DNA of 64,000 nt, from positions 62,001-126,000 of the forward strand of contig CAXKVV010002169.1 in NCBI GenBank assembly GCA_964058805.1. The letters are read 5' to 3'. Shown piece after piece: positions 31,525-44,400 of the stretch; position 1 is the first letter of the stretch, and each line of letters begins with the position of its first letter. The DNA comes from Schoenoplectus triqueter. Lineage: Eukaryota > Streptophyta > Magnoliopsida > Poales > Cyperaceae. The notes below the pieces were generated by a model. It was given only the letters and a program-made list of their open reading frames with translations, ran no database searches and was not told the origin of the DNA. A program made the translations under genes and the position numbers.

Positions 31525-33273
31525 GTCAATTTTGTATATATGCGGTATCTTTTTATTTAACAAGTGAATAATTAGAGGAAAAAGTTTTAAGTTTGTAGAT
31601 ATTTCTGTTCATTCTACTTGTAATTACTGCATTTGTGGTCTCTTATTTATCACATTTTCTTTTGTTTGTTACGTTTGCAATTTTGAGAAAGGTGCAGGGG
31701 CATTGGAGCTAGTAGCCTAGTACTATTGTGGGCCCTGTTTACTTGCAATATTGGGCTTTGGTTTCTACGGACGACTCGGCCTGGTTTAATAAACATTGTC
31801 TGTCGAAGGTGTTTTTTCCTCATTATTGTGGTTCTTTTATTTCGTCTTTTTTTTTCTTTCTCTATTTCAGTGATTGTTATTAGTGAATTTATTGTTTAGT
31901 AATTTAATAAGCACATTGACCAAATATGATGAGTGTTGAAACTTGACATTAACGGGTCTTTAACAATCAAATTTGTAAATCCGATTGATAATTTATCAGA
32001 ATGGAGTTCATAAATAACTTTTGGTCTGATGGACATTAAATACCTCTTTTGTTTGCTTTCCTAAATACAACCACATTAATTTGAAAGATTAAATAGTGCA
32101 AGGTTTCAATAAAGCTGTATTAGACAACTAATTAAGTGCCCATTTTGGGAATTTTTTTCTGGGCATTCTTGATCTGGTCACACACCGTGGAGGAACATGA
32201 TATTAGGTTGGCAGTTAGCCACTCGTCGTAACTGGTTTAATAATAGCATGTTGAACTGTGGAAGTTTCATACAAGTCTTCCTTCAATTTTAGTTTGCTTG
32301 CTGAGTTCATATATTCATATTTGAAACTTGAAAGATACTATATGATACGGCTTGATACAAATTGTTCTAAAATAAAATTTGTTAAATATGACAATGACAT
32401 AATAATAATATAGTAGTAATTAGAGTATTTAAACATATGACATCCAGCAAGAAAACTTCTTCCTTGACATGTAGTTTGCTTGTTTAGCGCACATTGTCAA
32501 ATTTTGATAGAGACACTGATGAGGCTTGGTAAAAATCGACCAAAATGAGGTTTATCAAAATAATTTACCCATGACATAATATGTAAATAATATATTGAAA
32601 CATATGACAGAATCTCTGTTTTAATTAAAGAAGAAATAAAATAATGGACATACAACAAGTCAAAATGTTTGAATGTATGGAAGTGAAAAATTGAAATTAT
32701 ATTTGAAAAATGCCAAGTTGTAAAATTGAATGGAAATGTGTTATGCCAGGAGGAGATCTCCTGTATTATTTAATCTAGAGTTCTTTGCTGCGGATTTGAG
32801 ATATTCTATTTATCACATTGTGATGATGTGAAGCAGTTTTCAAAAACTATTATATAATATTTTTTTAAAAAATAATGCAAATCAGGCTTAGATGTGAAGT
32901 TAAACTGTTGTTAAAGAAAACATTTGGGAGTTCTATTTTTTAACTAGTCGGTAATTTGTAGGATATATACAAAATAAATATCTATAATTATATATACACA
33001 CATATCAGTCCATAATATCCCGTAATTTTGGCATCATCTTAAATATAAGGTACGTCAAAAAAACAAACACTTGCTCACTTTCCTTTTAAATACAGCAAAG
33101 GATAGCACCAACTAAAAACAAACAAACTTAGAAACTTGTAATTTATACAGAAACCAACGTAATAACCGACCGCAATTCTTATATGAGCTGATCATTCTTC
33201 ACAATTGTCTCATCCCATTTTCACAAAAGCCAAACTGCTTCACAAGTAAACTTTACTACCAGAGAACAGAGAG
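31525..33273. other. Intergenic, 3' flank of the mutase fragment; no gene seen
   Basis: AT-rich; no open frame or element ends that I trust. Confidence 0.55.
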
Positions 33274-34694
33274 ATGGCCGTTGCAACCAGAGATGCGGAG
33301 CAAAGAGATTGGCCACGCTTGTTGGTTGCAACTACTTCGGCAGCCAATACGAACTACATGGATGCATCAATGATTTGAAAGACATGACCAAAACTCTTGT
33401 TTCCTGATTTGGGTTTGACAGAAACGATATCACGGTTCTGACTGATGAGCCTGAGTCGGATCAGAAGCCTCCTGGTGCAAATATCAAGCGTGTTCTTGGT
33501 GACATGATTGCAAAAGACAATTCTGGTGATGTGCTCTTTTTTCATTATAGCGGCCACGGGACACTTATCCCAGCCACTAAGCCACACCATGGCCACCGGA
33601 AAGACGAAGCTATTGTTCCTTGTGATTTTAACCTTATCACATGTAAAATATAACTAATTGCCTGTGTATGGTAGAACATGGAGCTTACATGATCTCTTAA
33701 CTATCTAGTTTGGTTTCTGTTGTAAAGATAAAATGGAGAAATAACAAATAACATCTTTATCATCATTTTTTGTGTCCCCTTTATATAGATGTTGACTTCA
33801 GGCTGATGGTAGACAAGCTTCCGTCCGGGACGAGCTTGACCATAATCTCTGATTCATGCCACAGTGGCGGCCTCATCGACAATGAAAGGGAGCAGATTGG
33901 CCCATCCACTGTAACACGGTCGATTGATGTTATGAATTTAAAAAAAAAAACTTGCTACATCTCTCCTGAGTCCCTTTTGCATCATCTTGGCAACCTTTCC
34001 GGCATTGATTCACACTATATCGGTGACCATGTTGCTCACCTTTTTGGAGATGATGCAAGTGATGAGTTCTTGCAGAAGATTTATCACGCAGTATGTGATT
34101 TATTTATTTATTCAATCAAGGATATTGACACTTAAATTATATAGAATTTACAATGATGAATATATATAGTTTGTTTAGCTCTCCAGGACCTTAATACTGG
34201 AATTGATACAGAATTGATAAATATACCTCTAGTTGTTGGCAGTACAGATCATCTCCCAGTTTTATATTTTGCTAAATTGGGCTGCCAAAAGAGCGCTCTC
34301 ACTTAAAAGAAAAGAATCTGAGGCGTAGAATTGGATCCATTTGTGTTTTTAAGCCTGAATTTAAATTAAATAGCATGCCAGAACACACTAATTCAAGAAT
34401 GCACATGTACAACAGCAAAAGCCAATCTCCGACAATGGGATCTTGCTGAGTGGATGCCAGACAAATGAGACATCGGCCGATGTTGGTCCAGAGGATGGAG
34501 ATGGAAAATCGTGTGGTGCATTTAGCCAGTCATTGCAGAAGGTACTGGAAAAGCACCCAGGAGTTGTAAGCAACAAGGAGTTAGTGACAAAAGCAAGGCA
34601 GCTGCTTCGTGCCGAGGGGTTCCAGCAGCACCCGTGTTTGTACTGCAGCGACACCAATGCTGAGGCTCTGTTCCTCTTGAAAGGCCAGGAATAA
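33274..34694 (+). pseudogene. Type II metacaspase (MC9-like), disrupted
   Basis: Three exons are recognisable: to 33642, 33789-34090 and 34398-34694, with matching phases. The p20-like region reads KRLATLVGCNYFGSQYELHG, then DILFF-type DVLFFHYSGHGT with the catalytic His, and [20 protein letters not shown] with the catalytic Cys. The C-terminus has GILLSGCQTNETSADVG and HPCLYCSDTNAEALFL. These are hallmarks of the AtMC9 group, Arg/Lys-specific cysteine proteases acting in plant cell death and vessel clearance. Defects: an in-frame TGA at 33405-33407 (LVS*FGFDRND), and the only upstream ATG (33274, MAVATRDAE) is out of frame with KRLATL. Both catalytic residues are kept. The Asp normally starting DVDF appears as Tyr at the exon 1/2 junction. 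Confidence 0.9.
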
Positions 34695-35834
34695 AGGAGA
34701 ATAAATTTCTGTTTCATTTTGAGTGACTATTGATCTGTCTTTCAATTGCTTGTCAAGTTAAGCTGTCAAGAAAGGGAATAATCTTTGGTTGCGTATTCAG
34801 TGGCAATTGTACGTATTTGTATGGATAGTGTTATAGCCGTCCATCATATTTTTGTCAATCAACCTACAAAATTCAGAAAAGAAATCCATGTTACAGTTAC
34901 AAAACTAGCATATATCAGGTTCGACGTTGGTGAACCCTTTATAAAGTAATGCGACTAAGAAAAGGTAATATCAACAAAAACATTGCACTCCAGTCACTAT
35001 AAAAATCGGCGAAAAGATCGAATCGGCTTAAATAAAATTTATGGGCTGCATAACACGTTAGTTTAGGTCTAGTCCTGGGGACAAAGAAATAGGAAATGCT
35101 TTTTCCTGGGATTTTCCGAGTTAGAGAACCTGATAACCATTTGTCTACTGTTGGCCCAAAAATATTCTTTCATATTTTCTCATTGGAAGCGCATTTTTAG
35201 GCCCAATAGTTTAGAATATATGGGCTTTGCATAGGCCACGTGGAACTTAATTTACAATCGCGCATTGTTGAACAATCCATCATCCAAAATAAAGGATTTT
35301 CATTTAGTGAACCATTTTATCATGCTTCGTAGTCTTGATATAAGTATAGAAAATAACATTAACGGTTCATCTTAATTATTGGCAGCGGATCAGTAACAAA
35401 CGTTTTTTAAATTGTCATAGCATAAATGTATTGTTATTTAAACATACATTAGGCTTATATTTATTAATCAACATATCCATGTGATGAAAATAATACCTCT
35501 GTAACTGTTTTTCTCATAGTTATTTTTACTGCTTTCACAATCATTAAATCACTAAAATTGTCAGAGAACAGATAAACGACATATATTATTCTGCTGAAAT
35601 AATGAAATGAATAATTGCTGAAAGGTCCTCTATTTCGTTGATTCTCCCTCCCTCGATCAGACGCAGCCTCTCAGAAACCTCTCCGTAACACCGAAATGAT
35701 ATCTCTGAAAAATATCTAGCTGTGTAATTTTTTTTTGAATCGCAACGAATCTAATTTAATAATAATAAATTTCTATTCATCAAAATTCGTATTTAAAGCT
35801 GCTCGCCCCCCGTAACACCTTCCCCATCAACAGA
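34695..35834. other. Intergenic; no gene seen
   Basis: AT-rich DNA with nothing recognisable. Confidence 0.5.
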
Positions 35835-36155
35835 GTGTTGATTCACTGCTGCACAGGACCGTGCAGCATTGAATATGAATTCCCATCAACAAGTCTCCTC
35901 TTCCTCTCTCACTCGCTCCACACCCAACTGATTGGAAACCCTTCTCACTCTCCCCCCTCCGAGTTTGATTTTTGGAGCAATTCTCAGTCTCCGTGCCTAG
36001 CCCCTCCGCGCTTCTCCTCTTCGCCTTTCCGACTCACTCGCTCTCCGCCTTACTGTTCGCGCTCCTGTAACCAACCCTTCTGGCGCGCCTCTCACTCGCC
36101 GCTCTGCATCACTACGCTCCTCTCTCGCTGATCTGTGTCCCACCTCCCTCATATG
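35835..36155 (+). other. CT-rich leader-like sequence ending in ATG|GTATGT
   Basis: The 320 bp before 36155 are rich in C and T and more GC-rich than the neighbourhood, like a plant 5' UTR. They end in ATG directly followed by a splice-donor-like GTATGTCTCT. A 98-codon open frame across it is rich in Ser/Pro/Leu and looks like a by-product of CT richness. It may be the first exon of a lost or unrecognised gene. Confidence 0.3.
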
Positions 36156-36387
36156 GTATGTCTCTCTCTATTCTCTATGCATCTCTTCTTTTCTCATGCA
36201 TTGGCAGAAAACAGAAACTCCAGAAGACACTTCAAAGAATAGAGAGAGTACTGAAATGTACTACATTTTATTTGTGATTACACGTCTGTGGTTGTGCACA
36301 GACAGGTCTGGTTCCATTATTTACTGCTATCAATAAGAAAATATTGAAAAGCTCGACAATTGGTGCTCCGGGATTATTAGATATTTA

Positions 36388-36662
36388 GAGCATTCACATT
36401 TCATTGTTAAATTAATTATTAAATTTTATTTAACAATTGTTATTTAAATTTCAGAAATACAGAGGCTAAATAAAATTAGATAATTATTTAAATTTGATAA
36501 TCTATTTGACAAGTCACGTCAGCAAAGAAATAGAAAATTAATTATGAAAATATAATTTTGATAATTTTATTATATTTAGAGATGCCATTTTTAAAAGATA
36601 TTATCAATTTTATAACATGACATAAAATTTTCTTTTTACTATCGTCACAAATGCATATGCTC
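36388..36662. mobile_element. Tourist-like MITE, copy 2
   Basis: The ends GAGCATTCACATT and (reverse complement) GAGCATATGCATT are flanked by TTA on both sides (36385-36387, 36663-36665). Alignable with copy 1 at 14811 throughout, but more AT-rich. Confidence 0.9.
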
Positions 36663-36665
36663 TTA

Positions 36666-38423
36666 GACCTAGTAGGTTAAAAACAGATGGTAGTTATTTC
36701 ACATTTTCAAGAGTTTCACTTTTATCTCTAATATGGGTCCACATGACTAGTAGGGGTTCTTTTACTAGTGTACCATAAAAGGCCGTGATGAATATCAACA
36801 TATTACAACTATTTAGAAATCATTATCATAGGAAAAAGAAAAGTTAGAAACCAAGTGACTGCATTTTCCTTCACAAATACAGAATTACAAGTATATTATT
36901 TTTCACAAACACGGATTACAACACTTAATTTTAAGAGGAACAACGGAGCAAGATACAACAACAACACCAACAAAGCCTTTTAATTCCAAATAAATTGGAG
37001 TAGGCTTAGGCTAGAAATCAAACCAATCCAAAATCATAGAAACAACGAAGTAACATAACAGACACAATTACCGCAAGCACAACTATAAAATATTTGATAA
37101 TATTTCTTCTATTCGAAACATAATTGGGAAAAAAATTATTTGAAGTAGATAAACCAGCAGATATAGTTCCCATTAGTGTTTTGACTCCAAAGCTTAATAA
37201 ATAAAGCTAGCTCGACTGTTGAAAAGACTCCTCTTGAGCATACTCATTCATTTTTTTTCGTTTTATCTTCAGAATTCACATAAAAACGCTGGCGAGGACA
37301 GATGGATCACACGTAGCAGTGGCCCAAGCTGTCCCGATAACTATTTTAGCACCAATTAAGCATGCGAGTTTTACAGCGCGCTTTGTCTACAAAAAGTAAT
37401 GACACCAAAAGATTAATTACATATGGATTCCCTGTTGACAGATCAGCTTTGTCCCACTGGTAAATAGGCGGCCGGTGCTTCTCTTTCAAAACAATTGAAT
37501 AGGCTCTACACTTAAATTTTTCATACAATTATTAAGGAATATTTATTTTGTCATATACATATCCCCTAAGTCCGCCCCTATTCAGCATATAATTAAAAGT
37601 TGTTTCTCCCCGCGCTTCGCTCTAGAGAAGAAAAAAAATCTTTTTATAAAAATCAAATTTTAAAATAATATGATTTTGTAATGTAAAATTTACTTTGATA
37701 AATATTTTCCGAAACATTAAGTATCTATATGATAGTTATTATATAATTAGTTTTACAATATTTCATTTGGAGAAATACAAAACAGCTAGTTCTTCAACAA
37801 TTTGTTTGGGTAAATATAATGTGAAGGAGAAGGCAGGTAAAAGTTAGAAGCGGGAGACAATGGAAAGAGAAGGGAAATTATAATATTTTACATTCCCTTA
37901 TTTAGTTAACCCTTGTTATACTTCAATTTGAGAATTAACAAAATATAACTATATAAACTTGAGGATGCTAAAGAAGTTAAATGAGTAACCTCAATTAACC
38001 TCAACCTCCTATTAACTTTTCAACAAAAAAAAATGAACAGTTTTTCCTTCCCTTTCCGTCCCACCTACTCCCCATCCAAACAAGATGTAATGGTTAAATT
38101 GTATATCATGCATGGTACTTGAGCTGTTTGATTAATTTAAATAAGGAAAGAAAAACAAATTGAATGGATGATAAAAACAATGATGTGACACTGTTTATGC
38201 ATTATTTTTCTTTCGCTATATATTGTGCATTTTGTAATTGCATTTTAGCTATTTTTAAAAGGTTGATCAGTAAATATTTTCGATTCATGTGTACGGATTT
38301 GCAACCGTATAACATCACGTCATCATGCCAAATAACATAATTAATTCAATTTAAATTTAAGTGTGTGCAATTCACAAAACTATCTTTTCTACCTGTAAGA
38401 AAATGATGAAATTAAAAATTAAT
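36666..38423. other. Intergenic; mostly unassigned
   Basis: Contains a SINE/RTE-like 3' end at about 36950. At 37510-37346 a minus-strand open frame (EKHRPPIYQWDKADLSTGNP) looks coding but is unrecognised; it could be a further exon of the RHD3-like gene or an unrelated fragment. Confidence 0.35.
36950..37020 (-). mobile_element. Au-SINE/RTE-like 3' end, antisense
   Basis: ACAACAACACCAACAAAGCC followed by TTTTAATTCC and AATTGGAGTAGGCTTAGGCT resembles the antisense 3' end of plant Au SINE/RTE elements (CAACAACAAAGCC…GGGTCGGCT), with many changes. Only the end is seen. Confidence 0.4.
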
Positions 38424-41400
38424 TTATTTGACGCAAGTGTGACTATATCTGCTTACTCGTTCCTTGTTTGCCGCCGCCTCTGCTAGTGATGTAAGATCAT
38501 TTACAAACTTCTCGCGATATTCCTTGAATTGCTTTGGAAGATGGTTATATGGTAATTCTGGAAGAAGTCATTGTCAGTACTAATTATTTCTTGACAGGAG
38601 AGAGAGGGGCTATGGTGCTTCGCTAAGCATAAAATCTCCCGTACTTCGCATCCGTATCTCGAATTTAAAAGTTCAAACGGCTGATCCAAACCGTTAAACA
38701 TCATCTTCATATTAAAATATCCTTGAATATCAAATTTTATATTTTTTGAATTTTTTGAATTTTTTGCTATTTTTTTTAGTACAAAGTTTGTTGATCTAAT
38801 GATTTTTGTATCATCCAAAATTAAATATTTTATATCCATTTAAAAAATAGTAAAAAAATTTAAAAAAATATAAAATATGATATCCAAAGATAGTTAAATA
38901 TGAAGATCATGTTCAACGGTTTGGATCGGTTATTTGAACTTTTAAATTCGAAATACGGACGTGAAACACGGAAAGTTTTGCTCTTCGCGAAGCACCATAG
39001 CCTCACTCCCTCTCTCTCTCTATATAGTAAAGACATCGTGAGTTTAAGTTCACGGAGGCCTTCCGTGAATTTAAGCTCATAGAGGTCTTCCGTGAGTTTA
39101 ACTCAAAATGTACATCAAATCATCTTCAAATTTTAATTTATCATATTCATTAAATTCTTTATATGAAAAATCTTATGGGATGCAAAAATTTGGAGTGTTT
39201 TGAAATTTTTAAGTTATGATATTCAACATTTAAACATTATTTTTAAACATTAAAAATGATGACATGAAAAACTTAAAATACTTAAAATTTTTGCATTTCA
39301 TAAGATTTTTATATAAAAAATTTAATGAGCATGATAAATTAAAAATTAGAAATTTGATATACTTTTTTAGTTAAACTCACTATGGAAACTTATATTTTTG
39401 GTTTACTATCAGAATCGCGTCAATTAATTATACCGATTGTACATGTTTTGCTATATACGTATTTGTGAAGCATTTTTCAGAAAAAGAGAAATGACCCCCA
39501 ATTGTTATTTACTTGGCGTGCTTGTTAAGTTGTCAGCAATTAAACAAATTATACAAGAAAGGTAAATTTATCAAAACTAACTCTCAGAATGCTCTGGGTA
39601 GCTGAAATAATTGGTATAGATATTAGAAAGATCTAAATTTCTGATCTATTGAAAAATGTAGAGACGCAGGTACCTTCTGTGGTGGGTACATCATCATCAT
39701 ACTCTTTCAAGTAAGGACGTATCACTTCAATTACTGTAGAAGAGTCCAGTGTTTCGAGGTTCATGATCTTATCGCCAACATTAGACTTGGCTAATAAAAA
39801 TACTTTTTCCATTAAGCTTTTAATCCTGGCAGAAAATGTCTGTTCAAACCTCTGGAAGCAGGAGAAAACGAAATTATTGATCATGTAAGCTTGTGTATAA
39901 TTGAATTATGCCAGCAATGTTTTGATAAAGTAACCTGCCCAAAACAAAACTATATATACAAGAGCTGTTAACAAGTTGTTATAGGTAGTTGTATATCGGT
40001 TTCAACGTCAACAAAAAAAAGCTTGCATAGTAGTAGTAGTGTTAGTTCGCGGTTAATTTTACTGTTGATATTGATCACACAAATGTTATATTCTTCGTGT
40101 TCTCCTACCAAACAAAAATAATTTATGTTGACAAATAAGAAGTTACGTCTACATAACTTATTTTCTTGTCTCAACCAAAAGGGGTAGTGGTTAAGACCAT
40201 GGATTTGAGTTCCGAGGAATATTCAGTCTATTTGCTTCTACTACATATCATGTTTTATCAAATTATATATCAAGGATAGAATTTTTCCATTATTCGACCA
40301 TTATATTTGTCCGCTCACAATGCATCTTAATCTGTAGTTTTGTACATTTAATATCGCAACCGGGGGGGGGGGGGGGGGCACTGCATCCAAGTTTACATGA
40401 CAACTAATGGTTGGGCCGATTGAATAATGCCAATTCATGAAGTGGGATTGTTAAATAACACATGATCGATTAATTATATCTACTTGAATTTGTGAGGTGC
40501 TCCGTGTTTAATATATTTCAGAAGAAGTGAAGTTATTCTGCAAAATTTTCAAAGTGAGAGCAGCATGAATGGGTATTCAATAACTCAACAAATTAGCTCC
40601 ATGCTAATTTCTAAATAAAATTAATTAAACTAATTGCATGCATACGCATGAATTAATGAAAAGTTTTTGAACTCACATCTTGGAGCTTCTTCTCCAACTT
40701 CGCCTTCCTTTTCATACTTACGGAACTGATCAGTGATCTAGTATCCTCTTCATACCTACATTGAATGTAACATGACAAACACGTTCGTCTAATTATTTCT
40801 CTGTGTATTAAATTTATCTTCATTCTGGCCAGTTTCCTCAACACCATATATAGAAACGTACGTATACGTATATATGAACAATTAAATGATCTCAAACTAT
40901 TCAGTATATATATGTTTCTTTAATTTTCTTCTCTATTTCCATTTGTATATTATCATGGGCGTAAAATTTTTACATATTGTGACAATTTTTTCAATTCATT
41001 CAGCGGATTAAACTGGGAGCGATCAACTTCACGAAAATGAAACAGTTTGGCTCTGAAGTATATATAGCATGGAAAACTTCAAGAGGTGTATATATATATA
41101 TTCAATTTTTTTCCCTCCAACCAAATGCCCGAAGATTTGGTCCTCTACTGTAGAATTGTTGATCTTGTTAGTGGTCATGGGTGGTTATCATCGTGTTAGT
41201 AGTCATTGAATTAAGTTTTGAAAAGAACACAATTACTCTTAAACCAGCTAGTACCTCATGTTGGCACGCAATGATTTTTATATATTACTTCTATTTCGGC
41301 TGGTTGCATACTTGCATTTATATATGTCTGTTTCTGTTTAAGTAGACAAGTATTCACTTTAATATTTTTTGAAATAAAGATAAACATCCATGGGGATTGA

Positions 41401-44400
41401 ATACTTCCCTATAGAACACAATCTAAGTGCTTGACCACTGGGTCCACTTACATGCTTGTTCATTTACCTGTTCAGTATATCTTTATGAACTAACATAATT
41501 TCTGCAGTTAACTTCCTTACAGAAATGGATTGATCAGAAATCAAACACTTGTAACGTCCCTGCAATGCATGGCACATGCAAAAAAAATTAAAAACTATTC
41601 CCTCATTTCTAACTATTAATTGCTAAAAGATGAATTTAACTAAGAAAAATGAAGGTTTTAACAAACCTTCTCTTCATCCAAAGAGCCTAGCAGCTGTTTG
41701 ATAATCCTTTTGCACACGTATTCAGACTTGGCCAGCTACAGGTATAAATTAAGGTAAAAGAGTTGATTTCTACACTACAGCATTTAGATGACATTTTTTA
41801 TTGATCAAGGTGAGAGCTATAAATATTAAATACCTTATGATCGGCAGCTACAATCTTTTCATTCTTACGGATAAGATCCCATATTTTTGCTGAACTAACA
41901 GCAAACCCGGAACCATATTGTGTTTGTTCAAGACTTTCACTTTTAGCAAATGAGCTAAGGAATTTTGACAGATCTTTAGACTGAAGTAATCAGACAGAAG
42001 AAATGATTTAGCTAAGTGATAGCTGATAATTTCGGCTTCTGAAGTATTAATATAATCTTAAAACATGATAAATTATTGAGCAGGTGGAAAAGAAGCAAAA
42101 ATAAATAACAATCAATTATTGAGCTAGCACATTATCATCTCTGACATTGTTAGTCATGTTGATGTTTGGTTAATTATTAATTGTTGATGTCTGGTTAATT
42201 ATTAATTTTATCCAAGTAAAAACAATTAAGTACATTATGAAAAAAAAACATAAAACATGATAAATTTGGCAAAAAGAAATAATTAGGTCGTGTGAGAAGA
42301 ACAATGAACACTTGATGTAGATGGCTCATACCTTCTGAGTAAATTCTTGCTTTTGACTTTTATGGGGAAAATCTTTTACTATGACCTACATGCAAGCACA
42401 TATATCAGTAATTTGCCAAAAGAAATATCAACAAAAAAATTCTTTTGGAGAAAATTAATGGAGATTTATCATTTTAACCTAACTGGTCTATTATTGATGT
42501 GCTCTATGAACCGAACATTGTGTATAATAATACTTAATGACAGATCTCTCTTGCAAGGATAGTAAACTCTACGCGCGCGTGTTTGTCTGTGTGATTGATA
42601 CTGAAAGCCAATAATGGAGTTGAGTTCTCATTTGCAAATTGTATAGTGGATGCTAGAATATAGGTAAATATCCCTCAATCAATGAAAATTGTTCTGTTAC
42701 ATGGCATTGGTCATCTTTATATTGTTGACTTTACATTAAATCTAATACCCAAGATATATATGGCAGTAATACTTTCTATAATAATGCTGACTTATATGAT
42801 TGTTTATCTCGTGGAAGCGGATATAGAGATACCATAATTTATATACTAAATTGATACCATCTTATTATTCAAGTTAAACGATTTATTATTCGCAATAATG
42901 ATTTGATTTATTAAATTTATTTTGTATAGTATTTTGTTATTCAACTTAAATGAGTTATCATTGAGAACTGTGGTATTTGAATTGAAGAACAAAATACTAT
43001 ACAAAATAAGTTGAATAAATTGTCTTTACTATGTATAATAACATGTTTATTGAAATAAAATATGATACCAATTTGGTATTCTGTGATATCTCCCAGACAT
43101 TTTCCTTACCTCAATGTAATCCCGCATCTTCCTGTTTGTTTTAGCTGGATGTACTTTGTGCCAAAGCTGTAATAGTTATGCATGCATGCTGTCAGTGTAA
43201 TATTCAGAAATATTGTTTGCTCGTATTAATATATTCATCCAAAAACTGACTTATAATATGTAAACAGCGTTCATACAATAAATAGAGATACACATGCATA
43301 CAAATTAAATATCATGCCCGATTGCATCAAACTATGCCGCAGCTAACAGCGCAACTTGGCAAATCAAGTATGCATCAAACTTAAATTTTGTTAACTACAT
43401 TAGTATTTTTTTTAGACAAGTACTACGTTAGCATTTTAGTTTCAACTTTGAAGTTGAATCAATAGAAAGCATATTATATGATAACCATACATGCAAATAT
43501 ACTAATTAAATCAATGTCTATCAAATTTGAATACTAAAAATTCAAACGTGCCTCTATTACTTGGAATGTGTGTCACACCATCAAAATTTGTAAATTGCAT
43601 GCTTATCCATTATATGTTGTTAAATAATTAACTCTCGAGTTTAATTTATTGCTAATTTGATTTTGAATAGTCAGAAGAAAATTAATAATTTAATATAATT
43701 ATACATCATCAGCAGCAAAATTAATATATTTATAGAAATTAAAAATCATGGAGAACATATATAATTTTTATTATATTTATTTAGTTATTTTGATAATAGT
43801 ATGGTAAGTGTCTGCTAGCTACAATATTCATGTAATTAAGCATATTTTGAGTTTAGGATCATTTTGCGTAAGTACTTTAGTCCTACAAGTTATATCAAGG
43901 TGTTTGAAACGAGTTAGACTGCCGTATTTTTTGGTACGTCCATTTTTCAATAAATTGTCTTCTACATTTTATACAGAGTAGGCTCCCGATCTGAAAAATA
44001 AACATATATCTCAGGAAACATCCGATAAGCTCAGCACTTATAAAGGCATTAGCCTCCTCTCAAGCTAGCCCTTGAATAATGGAAACTTTGCATATCATGT
44101 TCTGACTAGAATAATAATTAAATATGGGTAAGTTTACGAAATTTTTTTCTCTTTACACACGAAAATCATGTCAGAGTGAATGTCACACCGTTAAACTAGG
44201 CTAAAAAATGAACGTGACGGGAAAAAAAATGTATTTGTAACGGAGGAAACTAGGCTAACTCACCGTTAAACTCAGAATTAAATGGATAGAAGTGAATGTC
44301 ACATGTCAACTTTATATTCGTTGGATATCATTATGGACAAGAAAATCCTACTCACAAGTGGGCAGCGGATTCCATACCTTTTCATACAGGGCTACGTCAT

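Noticed and set aside
35835..36131. 98-codon Ser/Pro-rich protein
   Set aside because: CT-rich leader-like DNA; no conserved motif, so noted only as a possible leader exon.
40185..40235. tRNA-like head (TAGTGGTTAAG and GGATTTGAGTTCC) of a SINE
   Set aside because: Box B match is weak and no tail or target duplication was found.
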